Shown here: one piece after another, positions 9,749-21,214 of the stretch
Numbering within the stretch: position 1 is the stretch's first letter
Layout: each line of letters starts with the position of its first letter
DNA from: Lactococcus protaetiae
GTDB lineage: Bacteria > Bacillota > Bacilli > Lactobacillales > Streptococcaceae
Reading direction: 5' to 3'
Assembly (NCBI RefSeq): GCF_006965445.1
Contig: NZ_CP041356.1
Location: 1,674,001 to 1,738,000, forward strand
Length of the DNA: 64,000 bases
Program-made: the position numbers and the translations under genes
The notes under the pieces: generated by a model
The model's database searches: none
The model's input: the letters and a program-made list of their open reading frames with translations, nothing else
What the model was told of the DNA's origin: nothing

Positions 9749-11251
9749 ATGAATAAACGTGTAAAAATCGTCTCAACTCTTGGCCCTGCCGTTGAAACTC
9801 GCGGTGGTAAAAAATTTGGTGAAAAAGGTTATTGGGGAGAAGAACTTGATGTTGAAACTTCAGCAAAAACAATTGCATCTCTAATTCAGGAAGGTGCTGA
9901 CGTTTTCCGTTTCAACTTCTCACACGGTGATCACCCAGAACAAGGCGCACGTATGGCAACTGTACGTCGTGCTGAAGAAATCGCTGGACGTAAAGTTGGT
10001 TTCTTGCTTGACACTAAAGGTCCTGAAATGCGTACTGAAGTCTATGAAGATGGCGCAGACGAATATAAATTCCTTACAGGCGATAAATTCCGCGTGGCAA
10101 CTAAGCAAGGTTTGACTTCAACTGTTGAAAAAATTGCTTTGAATGTCGCTGGTGGACTTGATATTTTTGACGATGTTGAAATCGGTCAGACTATCTTGAT
10201 TGATGATGGGAAATTGGGCTTAACTGTTCTTGAAAAAGACGCTGCAACTCGTGAATTTGTTGTTGAAGCTCAAAACGATGGCTATGTGGGCAAACAAAAA
10301 GGTGTCAATATCCCTAACACCAAAATCCCTTTCCCAGCACTTGCTGAGCGTGATAATGCGGACATCCGTTTTGGTCTTGAACAAGGTTTGAACTTTATTG
10401 CTATCTCATTTGTACGTTCTGCTAAAGATGTTAATGAAGTACGTGCAATTTGTGAAGAAACTGGTAATGCACATGTTCAACTTCTTGCGAAAATCGAAAA
10501 CCAACAAGGGATTGATAACCTTGATGAAATCATTGAAGCAGCAGATGGTATCATGATTGCTCGTGGGGACATGGGGATTGAAGTACCTTTTGAAATGGTA
10601 CCAGTTTACCAAAAATTGATTATTCGTAAAGTTAATAAAGCTGGTAAGATGGTTGTTACCGCAACAAATATGCTTGAATCAATGACTGAAAAACCACGTG
10701 CAACTCGTTCAGAAATTTCTGACGTGTTCAACGCAGTTATTGATGGCACTGATGCTACAATGCTTTCAGGTGAGTCTGCTAATGGTAAATACCCACGCGA
10801 ATCAGTTCGTACAATGGCTACTGTTAACAAAAATGCTCAAACAATGTTGAAAGAATATGGTCGTCTTCATCCAGAAAAATATGATAAAGCAACTGTAACA
10901 GAAGTTGTTGCATCATCAGTTAAAAATGCTGCTGAAGCAATGGATATCAAGTTGATTGTTGCTTTGACTGAGTCAGGTAACACAGCACGTTTGATTTCTA
11001 AACATCGTCCAGATGCTGATATTTTGGCTGTTACATTTGACGAAAAAGTTGAACGTGGCTTGATGATTAACTGGGGAGTTATTCCATTGTTGACTGAAAA
11101 ACCTGCTTCAACTGATGATATGTTTGAAGTAGCTGAAAAAGCAGCTTTGGCTTCTGGTTTAGTTGAATCTGGTGATAATATTATCATCGTTGCTGGTGTA
11201 CCAGTTGGTTCAGGACGCACAAATACAATGCGTATTCGTACAGTTAAATAA
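9749..11251 (+). CDS. pyk: Pyruvate kinase
   Basis: Transfers phosphate from phosphoenolpyruvate to ADP, making ATP and pyruvate. At 500 aa it is the usual lactococcal size. I start it at the ATG at 9749, preceded by TAGGAGA, giving MNKRVKIVSTLGPAVE. An upstream in-frame ATG at 9689 has no ribosome site. Visible landmarks are DTKGPEMRTE (K+/Mg2+ and phosphate binding), the catalytic lysine region LLAKIENQQG, the metal ligand segment IMIARGDMGIEVP, and MLSGESANGKYP. It is second in the operon, 86 bp after pfkA. Confidence 0.98.
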   Translation: MNKRVKIVSTLGPAVETRGGKKFGEKGYWGEELDVETSAKTIASLIQEGADVFRFNFSHGDHPEQGARMATVRRAEEIAGRKVGFLLDTKGPEMRTEVYEDGADEYKFLTGDKFRVATKQGLTSTVEKIALNVAGGLDIFDDVEIGQTILIDDGKLGLTVLEKDAATREFVVEAQNDGYVGKQKGVNIPNTKIPFPALAERDNADIRFGLEQGLNFIAISFVRSAKDVNEVRAICEETGNAHVQLLAKIENQQGIDNLDEIIEAADGIMIARGDMGIEVPFEMVPVYQKLIIRKVNKAGKMVVTATNMLESMTEKPRATRSEISDVFNAVIDGTDATMLSGESANGKYPRESVRTMATVNKNAQTMLKEYGRLHPEKYDKATVTEVVASSVKNAAEAMDIKLIVALTESGNTARLISKHRPDADILAVTFDEKVERGLMINWGVIPLLTEKPASTDDMFEVAEKAALASGLVESGDNIIIVAGVPVGSGRTNTMRIRTVK

Positions 11252-11280
11252 ACCTAAAGAAAAAAGAATATGACAAATGA

Positions 11281-11303
11281 GTCTGTCAATATTGGCAGAC
11301 TTT
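11281..11303 (+). repeat. Hairpin of the CTGTCAG family between pyk and ldh
   Basis: GTCTGTCAATATTGGCAGAC is a nearly perfect inverted repeat followed by a short T-rich stretch. It may partially terminate or process the las transcript upstream of ldh. Confidence 0.6.
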
Positions 11304-11395
11304 ATTTCCTGATACTATGTCAAATATTTTTGACAAAAATAACTCAATCTGTTCTTTAAGCAACGCTAAATAAGAGTAGATATTCACTAAATTAA

Positions 11396-12415
<1,020 letters not shown>

Positions 12416-12440
12416 TTTTTGATAACTATTAACTTTACAA

Positions 12441-12480
12441 GAGTTTGTGGCGGAATTATTTTCTGCCATGAACTTTTTTT
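12441..12480 (+). terminator. Terminator of the las operon
   Basis: AGTTTGTGGCGGA / TCTGCCATGAACT stem-loop followed by seven T, 26 bp after ldh. Confidence 0.85.
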
Positions 12481-12666
12481 ATTTACAAAAATATATTCTG
12501 ATTAATATCATTGATAAATTATTGCAATTGTATATAAAAAGGAATATAATTATGAATGCTTTGATATATACTTTATAATAGTGATTTCAGAGTAAAGAAA
12601 CTGGATGATTGACTGAAAATAAATATATCAGGCTTTTGTTAAGTTAAATTTTTAGTGGGGAAAAAT

Positions 12667-13416
12667 ATGATGAAAGTAATTATTGCTATAACAGCGGATA
12701 GTATGGTCGAGCCTTCTAGAGTTATCAATCAAAATTCCGCTGATTTTGCTCCAAGAGACTTGAAAGAAGCGATTATTGAAGCAGGAGGGATTCCAATTAT
12801 ATTACCGTTTCCTGATAACGTGAGTCTTGCTGATGAGTTCGCCAGGGAAGCTGTGAGATTATTTGATGGGGTGATTATTCCAGGCGGTCCAGATATTGAT
12901 CCAACTTTTTTTGGTGAGGAGCCAATTCGTGAAATAGGTCGCACAGCCTATCAACGTGATTGTTACGAAATTGCTCTAGTGAAAGCTGCAAGGGAAGCAA
13001 ATAAACCAATATTTGGAATTTGTCGTGGTTTACAACTTATTAATGTGGCATTTGGAGGGACACTCTATCAAGATTTGGTCGCACAAAATCCGAGGAGCAA
13101 TCTCAAACACAGTCAATCTGCACCAGGTGGTTTCCCAACACATCATGTAAAAATTAGTGAGTTAAGTTATTTGTATGAAATATTTAGGGCTGAGGCTTAT
13201 GTTAACTCGCGTCATCATCAAGCTGTTAAAGATTTAGCGAAAGGTTTTAACGTGACTGCAACAGCTTATGATGGAGTTGTTGAGGCGATTGAGTCAAAGG
13301 AAGAAGAGATTTTAGCGGTTCAGTGGCATCCAGAGAATATGTGGCGTTCAGATAAGTTGCAACTAGAGATTTTTGAGCATTTTATAGAGCGTTGTGAGAA
13401 ATCAAAAATAAACTAG
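12667..13416 (+). CDS. Class I glutamine amidotransferase-like gamma-glutamyl hydrolase (PuuD/peptidase C26 family)
   Basis: A 249-aa single-domain amidotransferase-fold protein, cytoplasmic. The nucleophile elbow FGICRGLQLINVAFGG puts Cys119 in place, RHHQAVKDL follows, and the catalytic His-Glu pair is in QWHPE near residue 224. This set is typical of gamma-glutamyl-GABA hydrolases and related C26 peptidases. GTGGGGA lies 6 nt before the ATG at 12667, so I prefer it to a longer form. Substrate is not determinable: GABA, gamma-glutamyl peptides or another glutamyl amide are possible. No polyamine genes are nearby. Confidence 0.8.
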   Translation: MMKVIIAITADSMVEPSRVINQNSADFAPRDLKEAIIEAGGIPIILPFPDNVSLADEFAREAVRLFDGVIIPGGPDIDPTFFGEEPIREIGRTAYQRDCYEIALVKAAREANKPIFGICRGLQLINVAFGGTLYQDLVAQNPRSNLKHSQSAPGGFPTHHVKISELSYLYEIFRAEAYVNSRHHQAVKDLAKGFNVTATAYDGVVEAIESKEEEILAVQWHPENMWRSDKLQLEIFEHFIERCEKSKIN

Positions 13417-13599
13417 AATAAGCAGGAACAAGGAATTTAGATTGTAATCTGATTGCATGAAGTAACTGGGTATTATGATACATCAATTGTAATCATTACT
13501 ATTCTTACCAGTTTTAAAGTTCTATTGTTGGCTTTAGAGTTTAAATAGATTGCACCGTGTGTATCTACAATTTGAAGATAAGTTAGAAGCATGTGATAA

Positions 13600-13961
13600 G
13601 GAGATGGCGTGGATAGCGTAGCGATAAATTTGCTGAGATAGAACGAAGGGACAGTTATAGTATGAAAGTTCTGCGAGATTTTAACCAAGCAAGTGTCTGC
13701 TAAATCCCCCACGGAGGGATAAGCAGCACTATCTCCGCTTCGCTACGCTGTCCATTCGCTCTAAATCGCTACGTGCTTCGCCTGCCGTTCTACGAACGGT
13801 CTACGCAACTTCGTTGCTCCGCTGTCCGTTTGCTTAACTGCTAAAGCAGTAAGAGCAAAAGGCAAAGCGATAAGGCGAAATGGCAAGCTTTGCTTTCGTT
13901 CTACTAACATCAGTGGGAGAGAAAGAATCTCCCACTGATGAAGTAATCACTTCAAAGTGAA
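13600..13961 (-). repeat. Modular hairpin repeat, copy in the gap before the permease
   Basis: Reverse-orientation copy running from TTTTAACCAAGCAAGTG at 13679 to GATGAAGTAATCACTTC near 13955. It carries the shared core CCGTTCTACGAACGG, GCAACTTCGTTGC, TTGCTTAACTGCTAAAGCAG, AAGAGCAAAAGGCAAAGC and the hairpin TCTCCCACTGATG. A fragment with related words (GGATAGCGTAGCG, GAGATAGAACGAAGG) flanks it at 13608-13650. Together they fill most of the 685-bp gap 13417-14101. No gene is convincing there. Confidence 0.85.
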
Positions 13962-13971
13962 ACTAATAACG

Positions 13972-14011
13972 GTTAATCTAAAAATGACTTGGATTGTTTG
14001 TCTAGATTAAC
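13972..14011 (+). promoter_or_regulatory. Inverted repeat upstream of the permease
   Basis: GTTAATCTA (13972-13980) and TAGATTAAC (14003-14011) form a 9-bp inverted repeat with a 22-bp spacer, 90 bp before the permease start. It may be an operator or leader hairpin. Confidence 0.3.
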
Positions 14012-14101
14012 TGTTCTATACTTTGATGAGTGTATCAGGTATAAGAAAATTGTTTATGTGAAATAATATTAAATCATTAATTTAAGAATTCAGGTAAAAA
14101 A

Positions 14102-15389
14102 ATGGATAAAAAAGTAGTAAAGCCAATGGGATTTTGGAGTATGATATTGCTTGGAATCACTGGTATTATAGGTTCAGGAATATTTTTACTTCCGAGTGCA
14201 GGAACACAATTAATCGGTGTGGCATCAATTTTTGTTCTTGTTTTTGATGCCCTTCTTGTGATTAGTATTGCGCTTTGCTTTGCGCAGGCAGCAAATTATT
14301 TTGATACAGATGGTGGACCTTATTTATACGCTAAGGAAGCTTTTGGTGGTTTTGTTGGATTTGAAGTCGGCTTTGTAACTTGGGCAATTCGTATTATTGC
14401 TGAGGCTACGATGGCGGTTGCCTTTACAACCTTCTATTTTTCCTTATTTTGCTACAGAAGCTGGAAAAATGCTTGCGGTTACTTCAGTTGTTGTTATTCT
14501 TGCTATTATTAATATTGCTGGAGTTAGGCTTTCTAAGGTGATTATTAACACGGTTACGATATCAAAACTTATCCCACTTATTTTGTTTGTGGCAATTGGC
14601 ATTTTCTTTATTCATGGCACACATTTTACGCCACTTTTTCCTGAAGGTCATTATGTTGCTGGCTCATTCGGGAAAGCTACGGTTACTCTATTTTATGCTT
14701 TTACAGGCTTTGAGGGGCTAGTTGTCGCAGCTGGTGATATGGAAAATCCAAAGAAAAATTTGCCTCGTGCTCTCATATTGACAACACTTGCTGTCGCGGT
14801 ATTCTATGTTTTAATACAGGTAGTGGCAATTGGTATTCTGGGAAGTCATTCGTTATCAGCAAGTTCAGTGCCTATTCAAGATGCTTTTGAAAAAGTTGCT
14901 GGAGCTTTTGGTAGGGATTTAATTGCAGCTGGAACATTGCTTTCAACAGGAGGATTACTTATTGCCTCAACGTATTTGACTCCGCGTTCAGGCGTTGCTT
15001 TAGCCGAAAATAAAATGCTACCTAAGGTGGTTGCGAGAAGAAATAGATTTAATGCACCTTATATTTCTATTGTTATTTCTGGTATTGTTGTTCTCGTAAT
15101 CGCGTGGTCAGGTACCTTTTCTCAGCTTGCTCTTATTTCAGCAATTTCGCGCTTTGCTCAATATATCCCGACTTGTCTCGCTGTTTTAGTCTTTGCAAAA
15201 ACTAAGAAAGAGGTTAAACAGTCCTTTAGATTGCCGTTTGGTTGGGTTATTCCTAGCGTGGCTATTTTAGTCAGTGTCTGGTTACTCACGCAGGTTGAAG
15301 TCGAACAATTGCTTTGGGGGCTTGGAGCATTGGTTGTTGCTATTCCTTTTTATTTTATCACTGGGTCATATAAACTAAAAAAAGAATAA
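14102..15389 (+). pseudogene. APC-superfamily amino acid permease, frameshifted
   Basis: Reads as a 12-helix amino acid/polyamine/organocation permease once one base is removed. The first frame gives the family N-terminus FWSMILLGITGIIGSGIFLLPS and continues to EATMAVAFTTF. The second frame resumes at PYFATEAGKMLAVTSVVV and runs to the normal C-terminus, including the conserved ENKMLPKVVARRNRFNAPY. The break is at the run of five T at 14437-14441, where four T would restore the frame. About 428 codons in total, a normal length. Substrate is unknown. A sequencing indel is as likely as true inactivation. The his T-box unit follows immediately. Confidence 0.75.
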
Positions 15390-15397
15390 ATTTATTC

Positions 15398-15426
15398 TTG
15401 ACATAAAATAATGTTTGTGCTAAAAT
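15398..15426 (+). promoter_or_regulatory. his operon promoter
   Basis: Consensus TTGACA (15398-15403), 17-bp spacer and TAAAAT (15421-15426) with a TG extension. Confidence 0.85.
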
Positions 15427-15431
15427 TCAGA

Positions 15432-15698
15432 TAATTTAAAATAATTTAAAAATAGAGATGAAAGAGTAATTTGTTTGTAGCAGAAAAGAGAGCCTCGTTG
15501 CTGAGAAAGAGGTCTGTTATGACAAATGAACCACACTCATCGCAATCTTTTTTCTGTCAGTACTGACAGAAGACGTTTGTCTCGTTATAGCTTGAGTTTA
15601 TACTTACTGAGGTACTTTTTGTGAAAAGAGTACGAAAAAAGGTGGAACCACGATTGATATGCCGTCCTTTAAGCCTCGCGCTTTTAGGCGGTTTTTTT
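15432..15698 (+). promoter_or_regulatory. Histidine T-box leader with terminator
   Basis: The leader contains the T-box core AGGTGGAACCACG at 15640-15652, which pairs with the NCCA end of uncharged tRNA. Downstream is a terminator hairpin GCCGTCCTTTAAGC / GCTTTTAGGCGGT followed by seven T (15661-15697). The specifier is probably CAC (His) in GAACCACACTCATC near 15531, consistent with the his genes downstream. When tRNA-His is uncharged, the antiterminator forms and the operon is read. A CTGTCAGTACTGACAG palindrome lies inside the leader at 15554-15569. This leader fills the 365-bp gap before hisC. Confidence 0.9.
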
Positions 15699-15708
15699 AT
15701 ATCAATTT

Positions 15709-15726
15709 CTGTCAGCATACTGACAG
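15709..15726 (+). repeat. CTGTCAG-type palindrome before hisC
   Basis: CTGTCAGCATACTGACAG lies between the T-box terminator and the hisC ribosome-binding site. Confidence 0.8.
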
Positions 15727-15754
15727 AAAAAAGGAACTTATGAAAGGAATTTTT

Positions 15755-16818
15755 ATGTCTTGGAAAGATAATCTACGCAAAGTTCACCCTTATGTTGCGG
15801 GTGAGCAACCTGATTTTATGGATATGATAAAGCTTAATACGAATGAGAACCCTATCCTCCTAGTCCATTAGTGACGAAGCAGCTTCGTCAGTTTGACAGT
15901 AAACATTTGCGACTTTATCCGCAAGCTGATGTCGATCGGCTTCGTGCAGAATTGGCTCAATATTACAGGTTATCTGAGCAACAAATATTCATTGGCAATG
16001 GTTCTGACGAGGTGCTTGCTCTTTCGTTTTTGACTTTTTTTAATAGTGATAAGCCATTGTTAATGCCGGATATTAGTTATTCCTTTTATCCTGTTTACTG
16101 TGATTTGTACGATATTGAGTATAAAAATGTAGCTCTTGCTGAGGATTTTCGTTTAGTTGTTGCAGATTATTGTCAGCCAAATGGTGGAATTGTCTTTGCT
16201 AATCCTAATGCTCCGACTGGTTTGGCGATAAATCTACGCGAAATTGAGTATATTTTGCACAAAAATCCAGATTCTCTTGTTTTAATTGATGAGGCGTACG
16301 TTGATTTTGGTGGACAATCGGCGATCTCTCTTTTGGATAAGTATGAAAATTTATTGATTACACGAACTTTTTCAAAATCACGGGCTCTTGCTGGTATTCG
16401 TTTAGGCGTAGCTTTGGGCAATGAGTTTGCGATTAGTAAACTATATGATGTGAAAAATTCGTTTAATTCGTATCCTGTGGATAGTTTGGCACAAGAAATC
16501 GGGATTGCTAGTGTTTTAGACCAGAAATATTTTGATCATACTGTTCAAAAAATTATTTCTACGCGGGAATGGTTCAAATCATCACTGACAACGCTTGGTT
16601 TTGAACTGACAGACTCCAAAGCCAATTTTGTATTTGTTAAACATCCTAAAATTTCGGGGAAAGAGTTATTTAATGCACTTTATGATGAAAAAATTATTGT
16701 GCGACATTGGCAAAAACCGCGTCTTAACGATTGGTTGCGCATCACAATCGGCACTGATGACCAAATGAAAAGAGTTGCACACTTTTTAAAACAATATCTT
16801 GAAGAAAGAAAAAAATAA
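15755..16818 (+). pseudogene. hisC: Histidinol-phosphate aminotransferase, frameshifted near its N-terminus
   Basis: PLP-dependent transamination of imidazole-acetol phosphate in histidine synthesis. The reading frame opens at the ATG at 15755 ([13 protein letters not shown], typical HisC N-terminus) after a GAAAGGA site. It runs to KLNTNENP, then must shift at about 15850-15854 to continue as [16 protein letters not shown]. Adding one base to AACCCTATCC restores the frame. The rest is intact, with ANPNAPTG and the PLP-lysine region TFSKSRALAGIRLG. As written, only about 33 residues are made before the shift. Because the other his genes look intact, a sequencing error is quite possible. Confidence 0.85.
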
Positions 16819-16820
16819 AG

Positions 16821-16915
16821 GTGTTCTAATAAAAAATTTATATTTTTATTTTGTACATTTCATTGAGGGACTTCAACAGCATTCAAATAAAATAAATCAA
16901 AAGCTTTCAGAACAC
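16821..16915 (+). promoter_or_regulatory. Long inverted repeat between hisC and hisZ
   Basis: GTGTTCT (16821-16827) pairs with AGAACAC (16909-16915), and the A/T-rich interior has further complementarity. It may form an intercistronic stem affecting mRNA stability. Confidence 0.35.
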
Positions 16916-16936
16916 TCTAACTATAAGGAATTATAA

Positions 16937-17905
16937 ATGAACAACTATCACTATCTGCTTCCAGAAGAGTCGGCAGAAATGTCGCTTATACAAGTTGCTA
17001 ATCTGAGAAAAATCGAAAAAAACTTGCGTGAGATTTTTATCAACGAGAACTATCAAGAAGTAATGCCACCTAACTTTGAATACGTTGAACTTTACACCCA
17101 GCTTGGTTCAGATTTTAAACCAGAGAAACTTTTTCAGATGATTAATCACGAAGGAAAACCGATCGCTTTGCGTTACGATTTCACCATTCCCTTAGCGCGA
17201 ACTTACGCCTATACAAGAAATTCAGAAATTGAGCGCTATGTCTATTTTGGCAAGGTTTTTAGAAAAGAAAAACGACACAAAGGTCGCCGCACAGAGTCTT
17301 ATCAGATTGGCATTGAATTATTGGGAGCGCAAGAACAACTTGCAGATAAGGAAATTATTACATTGAGTCTTGCGGCACTAGAACAAATCCCTCTCAAACA
17401 CTCCCTCCTTGAAATTGGCTCAGCAAAATTTTACAAACGTCTTTGCGAATTAGTTGGGCAAGAAAAATCAAAAGAGCTGACAGAGCATCTCAAAAAAAGA
17501 AATATCAGCGGTATTGAGCAATTTGTAAGTAGTCATCAATTTCCGTCAGTATTCAAAAATTTACTGACAGAGTTGTTAGTGCTGACAGACCCGCTGTCAT
17601 TACTGAGATTAGTTACAGCTACCCAAGATGAAATACTGATTGAAGCTGTCAGTACACTTACTCAACTCTGTCAGCAATTTTCTGGCAACCATCAGATTGT
17701 CATTGATTTGGCAATGGTTCCAGCCATGAGTTATTACACGGGATTGATGCTGACAGCTTACAGCGATGTTGTCAGTCAACCCATTATCTCAGGTGGACGC
17801 TATGACGAACTTTTATCAAGGTTTGAACTCAAAACCACTGCTATTGGTTTTTGTTGTCATATGGACAATATCCTAAAAGCAATAGAGGAGGAAACAAATG
17901 CTTAA
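16937..17905 (+). CDS. hisZ: ATP phosphoribosyltransferase regulatory subunit
   Basis: A 322-aa histidyl-tRNA synthetase paralogue that activates short-form HisG. It has the class II synthetase-like [15 protein letters not shown] and [22 protein letters not shown], and ends [13 protein letters not shown]. It lacks the anticodon-binding domain of a true HisS, and at 322 aa is far shorter than HisS. It overlaps hisG by 8 bp. The coding sequence is unusually rich in CTGACAG/CTGTCAG words, the same heptamers that make the intergenic palindromes. Confidence 0.93.
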   Translation: MNNYHYLLPEESAEMSLIQVANLRKIEKNLREIFINENYQEVMPPNFEYVELYTQLGSDFKPEKLFQMINHEGKPIALRYDFTIPLARTYAYTRNSEIERYVYFGKVFRKEKRHKGRRTESYQIGIELLGAQEQLADKEIITLSLAALEQIPLKHSLLEIGSAKFYKRLCELVGQEKSKELTEHLKKRNISGIEQFVSSHQFPSVFKNLLTELLVLTDPLSLLRLVTATQDEILIEAVSTLTQLCQQFSGNHQIVIDLAMVPAMSYYTGLMLTAYSDVVSQPIISGGRYDELLSRFELKTTAIGFCCHMDNILKAIEEETNA

Positions 17906-18527
17906 AATCGCCGTTACAAAAGGCCGTATTCAAGAACAACTTATCCTTTTACTTCAAAAATCAGGCTATGATACAAGACCAATCATCAATATGGGACGAA
18001 GTTTGGAAGTGACCACAACAGATGATTTACAGTTTATTTTTGGCAAGGCAAATGACGTTGTCACCTTTCTTGAACATGGTGTTGTTGACATTGGCTTTGT
18101 TGGTAAAGACACCTTGCAGGAGAGTGATTTTGATGATTACTATGAGTTGTTCGATTTGCGAGTTGGTCAATGTTACTTTGCATTAGCTGCCTACCCAGAT
18201 TTTAAAAACAAAGCATTCCACCGCCGAAAAAGGATTGCCTCCAAATATCCCAAAGTAGCAAAAGCATACTTTTCCAACCAAAAAGAAGATGTTGAAATCA
18301 TCAAACTAGAAGGCTCTGTTGAATTAGGACCCGTCGTAGGACTATCAGATGCCATCATTGATATCGTGGAAACAGGAAATACTTTGGCGGCAAACGGTCT
18401 TGAAATTATTGAAAAAATCAGTGATATCTCGACACGAATGATTGTAAACAAAGCCAGCTTTAAATTTAAACAGCAAAATATTTTACAAATGGTAACGAAA
18501 TTTGAGAAAGTAGGAAAAATAAAATGA
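17898..18527 (+). CDS. hisG: ATP phosphoribosyltransferase, short form
   Basis: Catalyses the first step of histidine synthesis, joining ATP and PRPP. At 209 aa it is the short HisG(S) lacking the C-terminal feedback domain, so it needs HisZ, encoded just upstream with an 8-bp overlap. Conserved segments are [26 protein letters not shown] (with GFVGKDTL) and the PRPP-binding [14 protein letters not shown]. Its stop overlaps the hisD start by 4 bp. Confidence 0.95.
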   Translation: MLKIAVTKGRIQEQLILLLQKSGYDTRPIINMGRSLEVTTTDDLQFIFGKANDVVTFLEHGVVDIGFVGKDTLQESDFDDYYELFDLRVGQCYFALAAYPDFKNKAFHRRKRIASKYPKVAKAYFSNQKEDVEIIKLEGSVELGPVVGLSDAIIDIVETGNTLAANGLEIIEKISDISTRMIVNKASFKFKQQNILQMVTKFEKVGKIK

Positions 18528-19825
18528 CGCTCTTAGAAATCATAGAAAACACAGAAAATCTAGCAGATTTAACTACGAAATTTCAAGGAAGAAAATCCCA
18601 AGTTTCTAAAGAAATCACCGACATTGTTGAAAAAATTATTGAAAATATTAAAACAAAAGGAGATGAAGCACTCTTTAATTATGCGAAACAATTCGATGGA
18701 GCAACACTCACACCGAAAAATCTGATAGTCACATCAGAAGAATTTGAAGAAGGACTTTCGCAAATAGACGAAGATTATATCCGTATTTTAGAACGTACAA
18801 AAACTCAAATTGAGGAATTCCACAAACATCAGTTAAGCAACTCATGGTCTATCTACAAAGATGAAGGAATCATCATGGGGCAAATCGTTCGTCCACTTGA
18901 GCGGGTGGCGCTCTACGTTCCAGGAGGAACAGCGGCTTATCCCTCTACTGTCATGATGAATGCTGTGCCAGCCAAACTTGCTGGGGTTAAAGAGCTTGTA
19001 ATCATTACTCCAACCAAAGCAGGAGGTAAGGTCAGCCCTGTGATTCTTGCAGCAGCCAAAGTTGTAGGAGTAGACAGAATTTATAAAGTAGGTGGTGCTC
19101 AAGGGATTGCAGCCCTTGCCTACGGCACAAACTCTATACCAAAAGTTGACAAGATTGTAGGACCAGGAAACATCTTCGTTGCGACTGCAAAAAAACTTTG
19201 CTACGGTAGCGTTGATATTGATATGATTGCAGGCCCATCCGAAGTGCTTATTATTGCCGATGAAAATGCTAATCCTAAATATGTTGCAGCAGACCTGATG
19301 GCACAAGCAGAGCATGACAAACTTGCTTCAGCGATACTCGTCACCACTTCAGCACCACTTATAGCAGCAGTCAATCAGGAACTTGAACGACAGATTCAAC
19401 AACTTGAACGACGTGAAATTATCGAAAGTTCGCTCAAAAATTATGGTGGAGCAATTCTTGTTCGGACGATTGAGGAAGCTTTTGAGGTTTCCAATCAACT
19501 CGCGCCAGAGCATCTAGAGGTTCTAACTTTAGAACCGCTCAATAAACTTCCTTTGATAAAAAACGCTGGTAGTATATTTCTTGGAGAGCATACTCCAGAA
19601 CCATTAGGTGATTACATGAGTGGTACCAATCACGTCCTTCCAACAGGAGGTACAGCAAAATTTTATTCTGCGTTGGGAGTATATGATTTTGTAAAATACA
19701 GTTCATACAGCTACTATCCACGGGAAAGTCTAGCAAAGTTTAAAGAGGATGTAGAAAAGTTCGCAAAATCAGAAGGTCTGAGTGCTCATGCGAATTCCAT
19801 AACAGTAAGATTTGACAAAGAGTAA
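18524..19825 (+). CDS. hisD: Histidinol dehydrogenase
   Basis: Zn-dependent enzyme that oxidises L-histidinol to histidine in two NAD-linked steps. The 433-aa length is standard. Landmarks include [63 protein letters not shown], the metal/catalytic [13 protein letters not shown] and the C-terminal [19 protein letters not shown]. It begins inside the end of hisG (ATGA-type overlap), consistent with translational coupling. Confidence 0.96.
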   Translation: MTLLEIIENTENLADLTTKFQGRKSQVSKEITDIVEKIIENIKTKGDEALFNYAKQFDGATLTPKNLIVTSEEFEEGLSQIDEDYIRILERTKTQIEEFHKHQLSNSWSIYKDEGIIMGQIVRPLERVALYVPGGTAAYPSTVMMNAVPAKLAGVKELVIITPTKAGGKVSPVILAAAKVVGVDRIYKVGGAQGIAALAYGTNSIPKVDKIVGPGNIFVATAKKLCYGSVDIDMIAGPSEVLIIADENANPKYVAADLMAQAEHDKLASAILVTTSAPLIAAVNQELERQIQQLERREIIESSLKNYGGAILVRTIEEAFEVSNQLAPEHLEVLTLEPLNKLPLIKNAGSIFLGEHTPEPLGDYMSGTNHVLPTGGTAKFYSALGVYDFVKYSSYSYYPRESLAKFKEDVEKFAKSEGLSAHANSITVRFDKE

Positions 19826-19890
19826 ATTATACTAAAATTTACGCTTGACACACCGTGTTGAGCCTATGGCTATTTTACCGATCATCGCAA

Positions 19891-19934
19891 GAGTTCGTCT
19901 AATCATTTTTCTTAGAAAAACGAAAGATGAACTC
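19891..19934 (+). promoter_or_regulatory. Intercistronic hairpin between hisD and hisB
   Basis: GAGTTCGTCT (19891-19900) pairs with AGATGAACTC (19925-19934), with an inner TTTTC/AAAA stem. It lies about 40 bp before the hisB start in a 146-bp gap that is otherwise empty. Confidence 0.5.
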
Positions 19935-19971
19935 GTGTAAAATCCCATATCTAAACCTCAAAGGAGAAAAA

Positions 19972-20571
19972 ATGCGAGCAGCACAAATTACGCGTAATAC
20001 AAAAGAAACTCAAATTACAATCACCATTGACCTTGATGGAACAGGGCAAAGTAACATAACTACAGGAGTTGGATTTTTTGACCATATGCTCACACTTTTA
20101 GCTTATCACGGAGATTTTGACCTAACCCTAAAAGCTCACGGCGATAATGAAAATCTAGGAATGGATGCTCACCACCTGATTGAGGATGTTGCGATTGTTC
20201 TTGGGAAGTGTATCAACCAAGCATTAGATGATAAACGAGGGATTCAACGTTATGGGAGCTTCACGATACCAATGGATGAATCACTTATTACTTGTGACCT
20301 CGATATTAGTGGTCGGCCTTATCTCGTCTTTAATGCTGATTTATCAGCTAATAACAAACTTGGTGATTATGATACTGAGATGACAGAAGAATTTTTCCGA
20401 GCTTTATCCTTTAATGCAGGAATTACTCTACATATCAATGAACATTACGGAAAAAATACACATCATATTATCGAGGCAATATTTAAGGCTACCGCACGTG
20501 CACTTAAACAAGCAGTTGCTATAGACAGTAAAAAAATAGATGAAATTCCATCTTCAAAAGGTATTTTATAA
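19972..20571 (+). CDS. hisB: Imidazoleglycerol-phosphate dehydratase
   Basis: Dehydrates imidazole glycerol phosphate to imidazole acetol phosphate, using Mn2+. At 199 aa it is the monofunctional form. The start at 19972 follows AAGGAGAAAAA; an upstream in-frame ATG at 19927 has no such site. Metal ligands are in GVGFFDHMLTLLAYHG, DAHHLIEDVAI and the C-terminal EHYGKNTHHIIEAIFKATA. Confidence 0.96.
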   Translation: MRAAQITRNTKETQITITIDLDGTGQSNITTGVGFFDHMLTLLAYHGDFDLTLKAHGDNENLGMDAHHLIEDVAIVLGKCINQALDDKRGIQRYGSFTIPMDESLITCDLDISGRPYLVFNADLSANNKLGDYDTEMTEEFFRALSFNAGITLHINEHYGKNTHHIIEAIFKATARALKQAVAIDSKKIDEIPSSKGIL

Positions 20572-20605
20572 ACTCAGTATCCATAAGAAAGATAATAGGC
20601 GGAAA

Positions 20606-21214
20606 ATGATTGTTATTATTGACTACAATGTGGGGAATCTTCAAAGTGTCCAAGGAGCAATAGAGCGACTAGGAATGGAGTGTATTATTTCAAGAGATTC
20701 CGAACAAATTAATAAAGCCCAAGCTCTGATTTTACCAGGAGTAGGAGCTTTCCCAACAGCAATGAAACAGCTTACGCAGTACAATCTAGTTGAACTAATA
20801 AAAACACGTGCAGCAGCAGGAGTTCCAATCTTAGGAATTTGTCTTGGAATGCAAATACTTTTTGAAAAAGGTACAGAAAAAGAAAAAACAAATGGGCTTG
20901 GCTTATTGAAAGGAAGTGTCAACTTGATACAAACGACGCAGAAACTCCCACACATGGGCTGGAATCAACTTCATTTTACACAAAATCATCCACTACTTAG
21001 ATATTTGAAAGAAAATGATGAAACTTATTTTGTGCATAGCTACGCAGTGAAATGTCCAAAAGACGAACTTATTGCTTACACAGAATATGGCGATGTCAAA
21101 ATCCCAGCTATCGTAGCTTCTGGTAATGTGATGGGCTGCCAATTTCATCCTGAAAAATCAGCTCAAATAGGTCAACTAATACTTAAAGCTTTTAAGGAGA
21201 TGATACTATGTTAA
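20606..21214 (+). CDS. hisH: Imidazole glycerol phosphate synthase, glutaminase subunit
   Basis: Class I glutaminase that supplies ammonia to HisF. It is 202 aa from the ATG at 20606 (MIVIIDYNVGNLQSVQ), which has the expected HisH N-terminus. The nucleophile elbow ILGICLGMQILFEKG and the C-terminal GCQFHPEKS give the Cys and His-Glu residues. It lies 34 bp after hisB and overlaps hisA by 7 bp. Confidence 0.95.
   Translation: MIVIIDYNVGNLQSVQGAIERLGMECIISRDSEQINKAQALILPGVGAFPTAMKQLTQYNLVELIKTRAAAGVPILGICLGMQILFEKGTEKEKTNGLGLLKGSVNLIQTTQKLPHMGWNQLHFTQNHPLLRYLKENDETYFVHSYAVKCPKDELIAYTEYGDVKIPAIVASGNVMGCQFHPEKSAQIGQLILKAFKEMILC

Noticed and set aside
13473-13712. Minus-strand 79-codon frame in the gap before the permease
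   Set aside because: No ribosome site and no family resemblance; it runs into the repeat element.
14437-14441. Programmed ribosomal frameshifting in the permease
   Set aside because: No stimulatory structure or conserved slippery heptamer is evident; a simple indel is more likely.
16937-17905. Reading hisZ as a histidyl-tRNA synthetase
   Set aside because: It is too short, lacks the anticodon-binding domain and sits beside short-form hisG, which needs HisZ.
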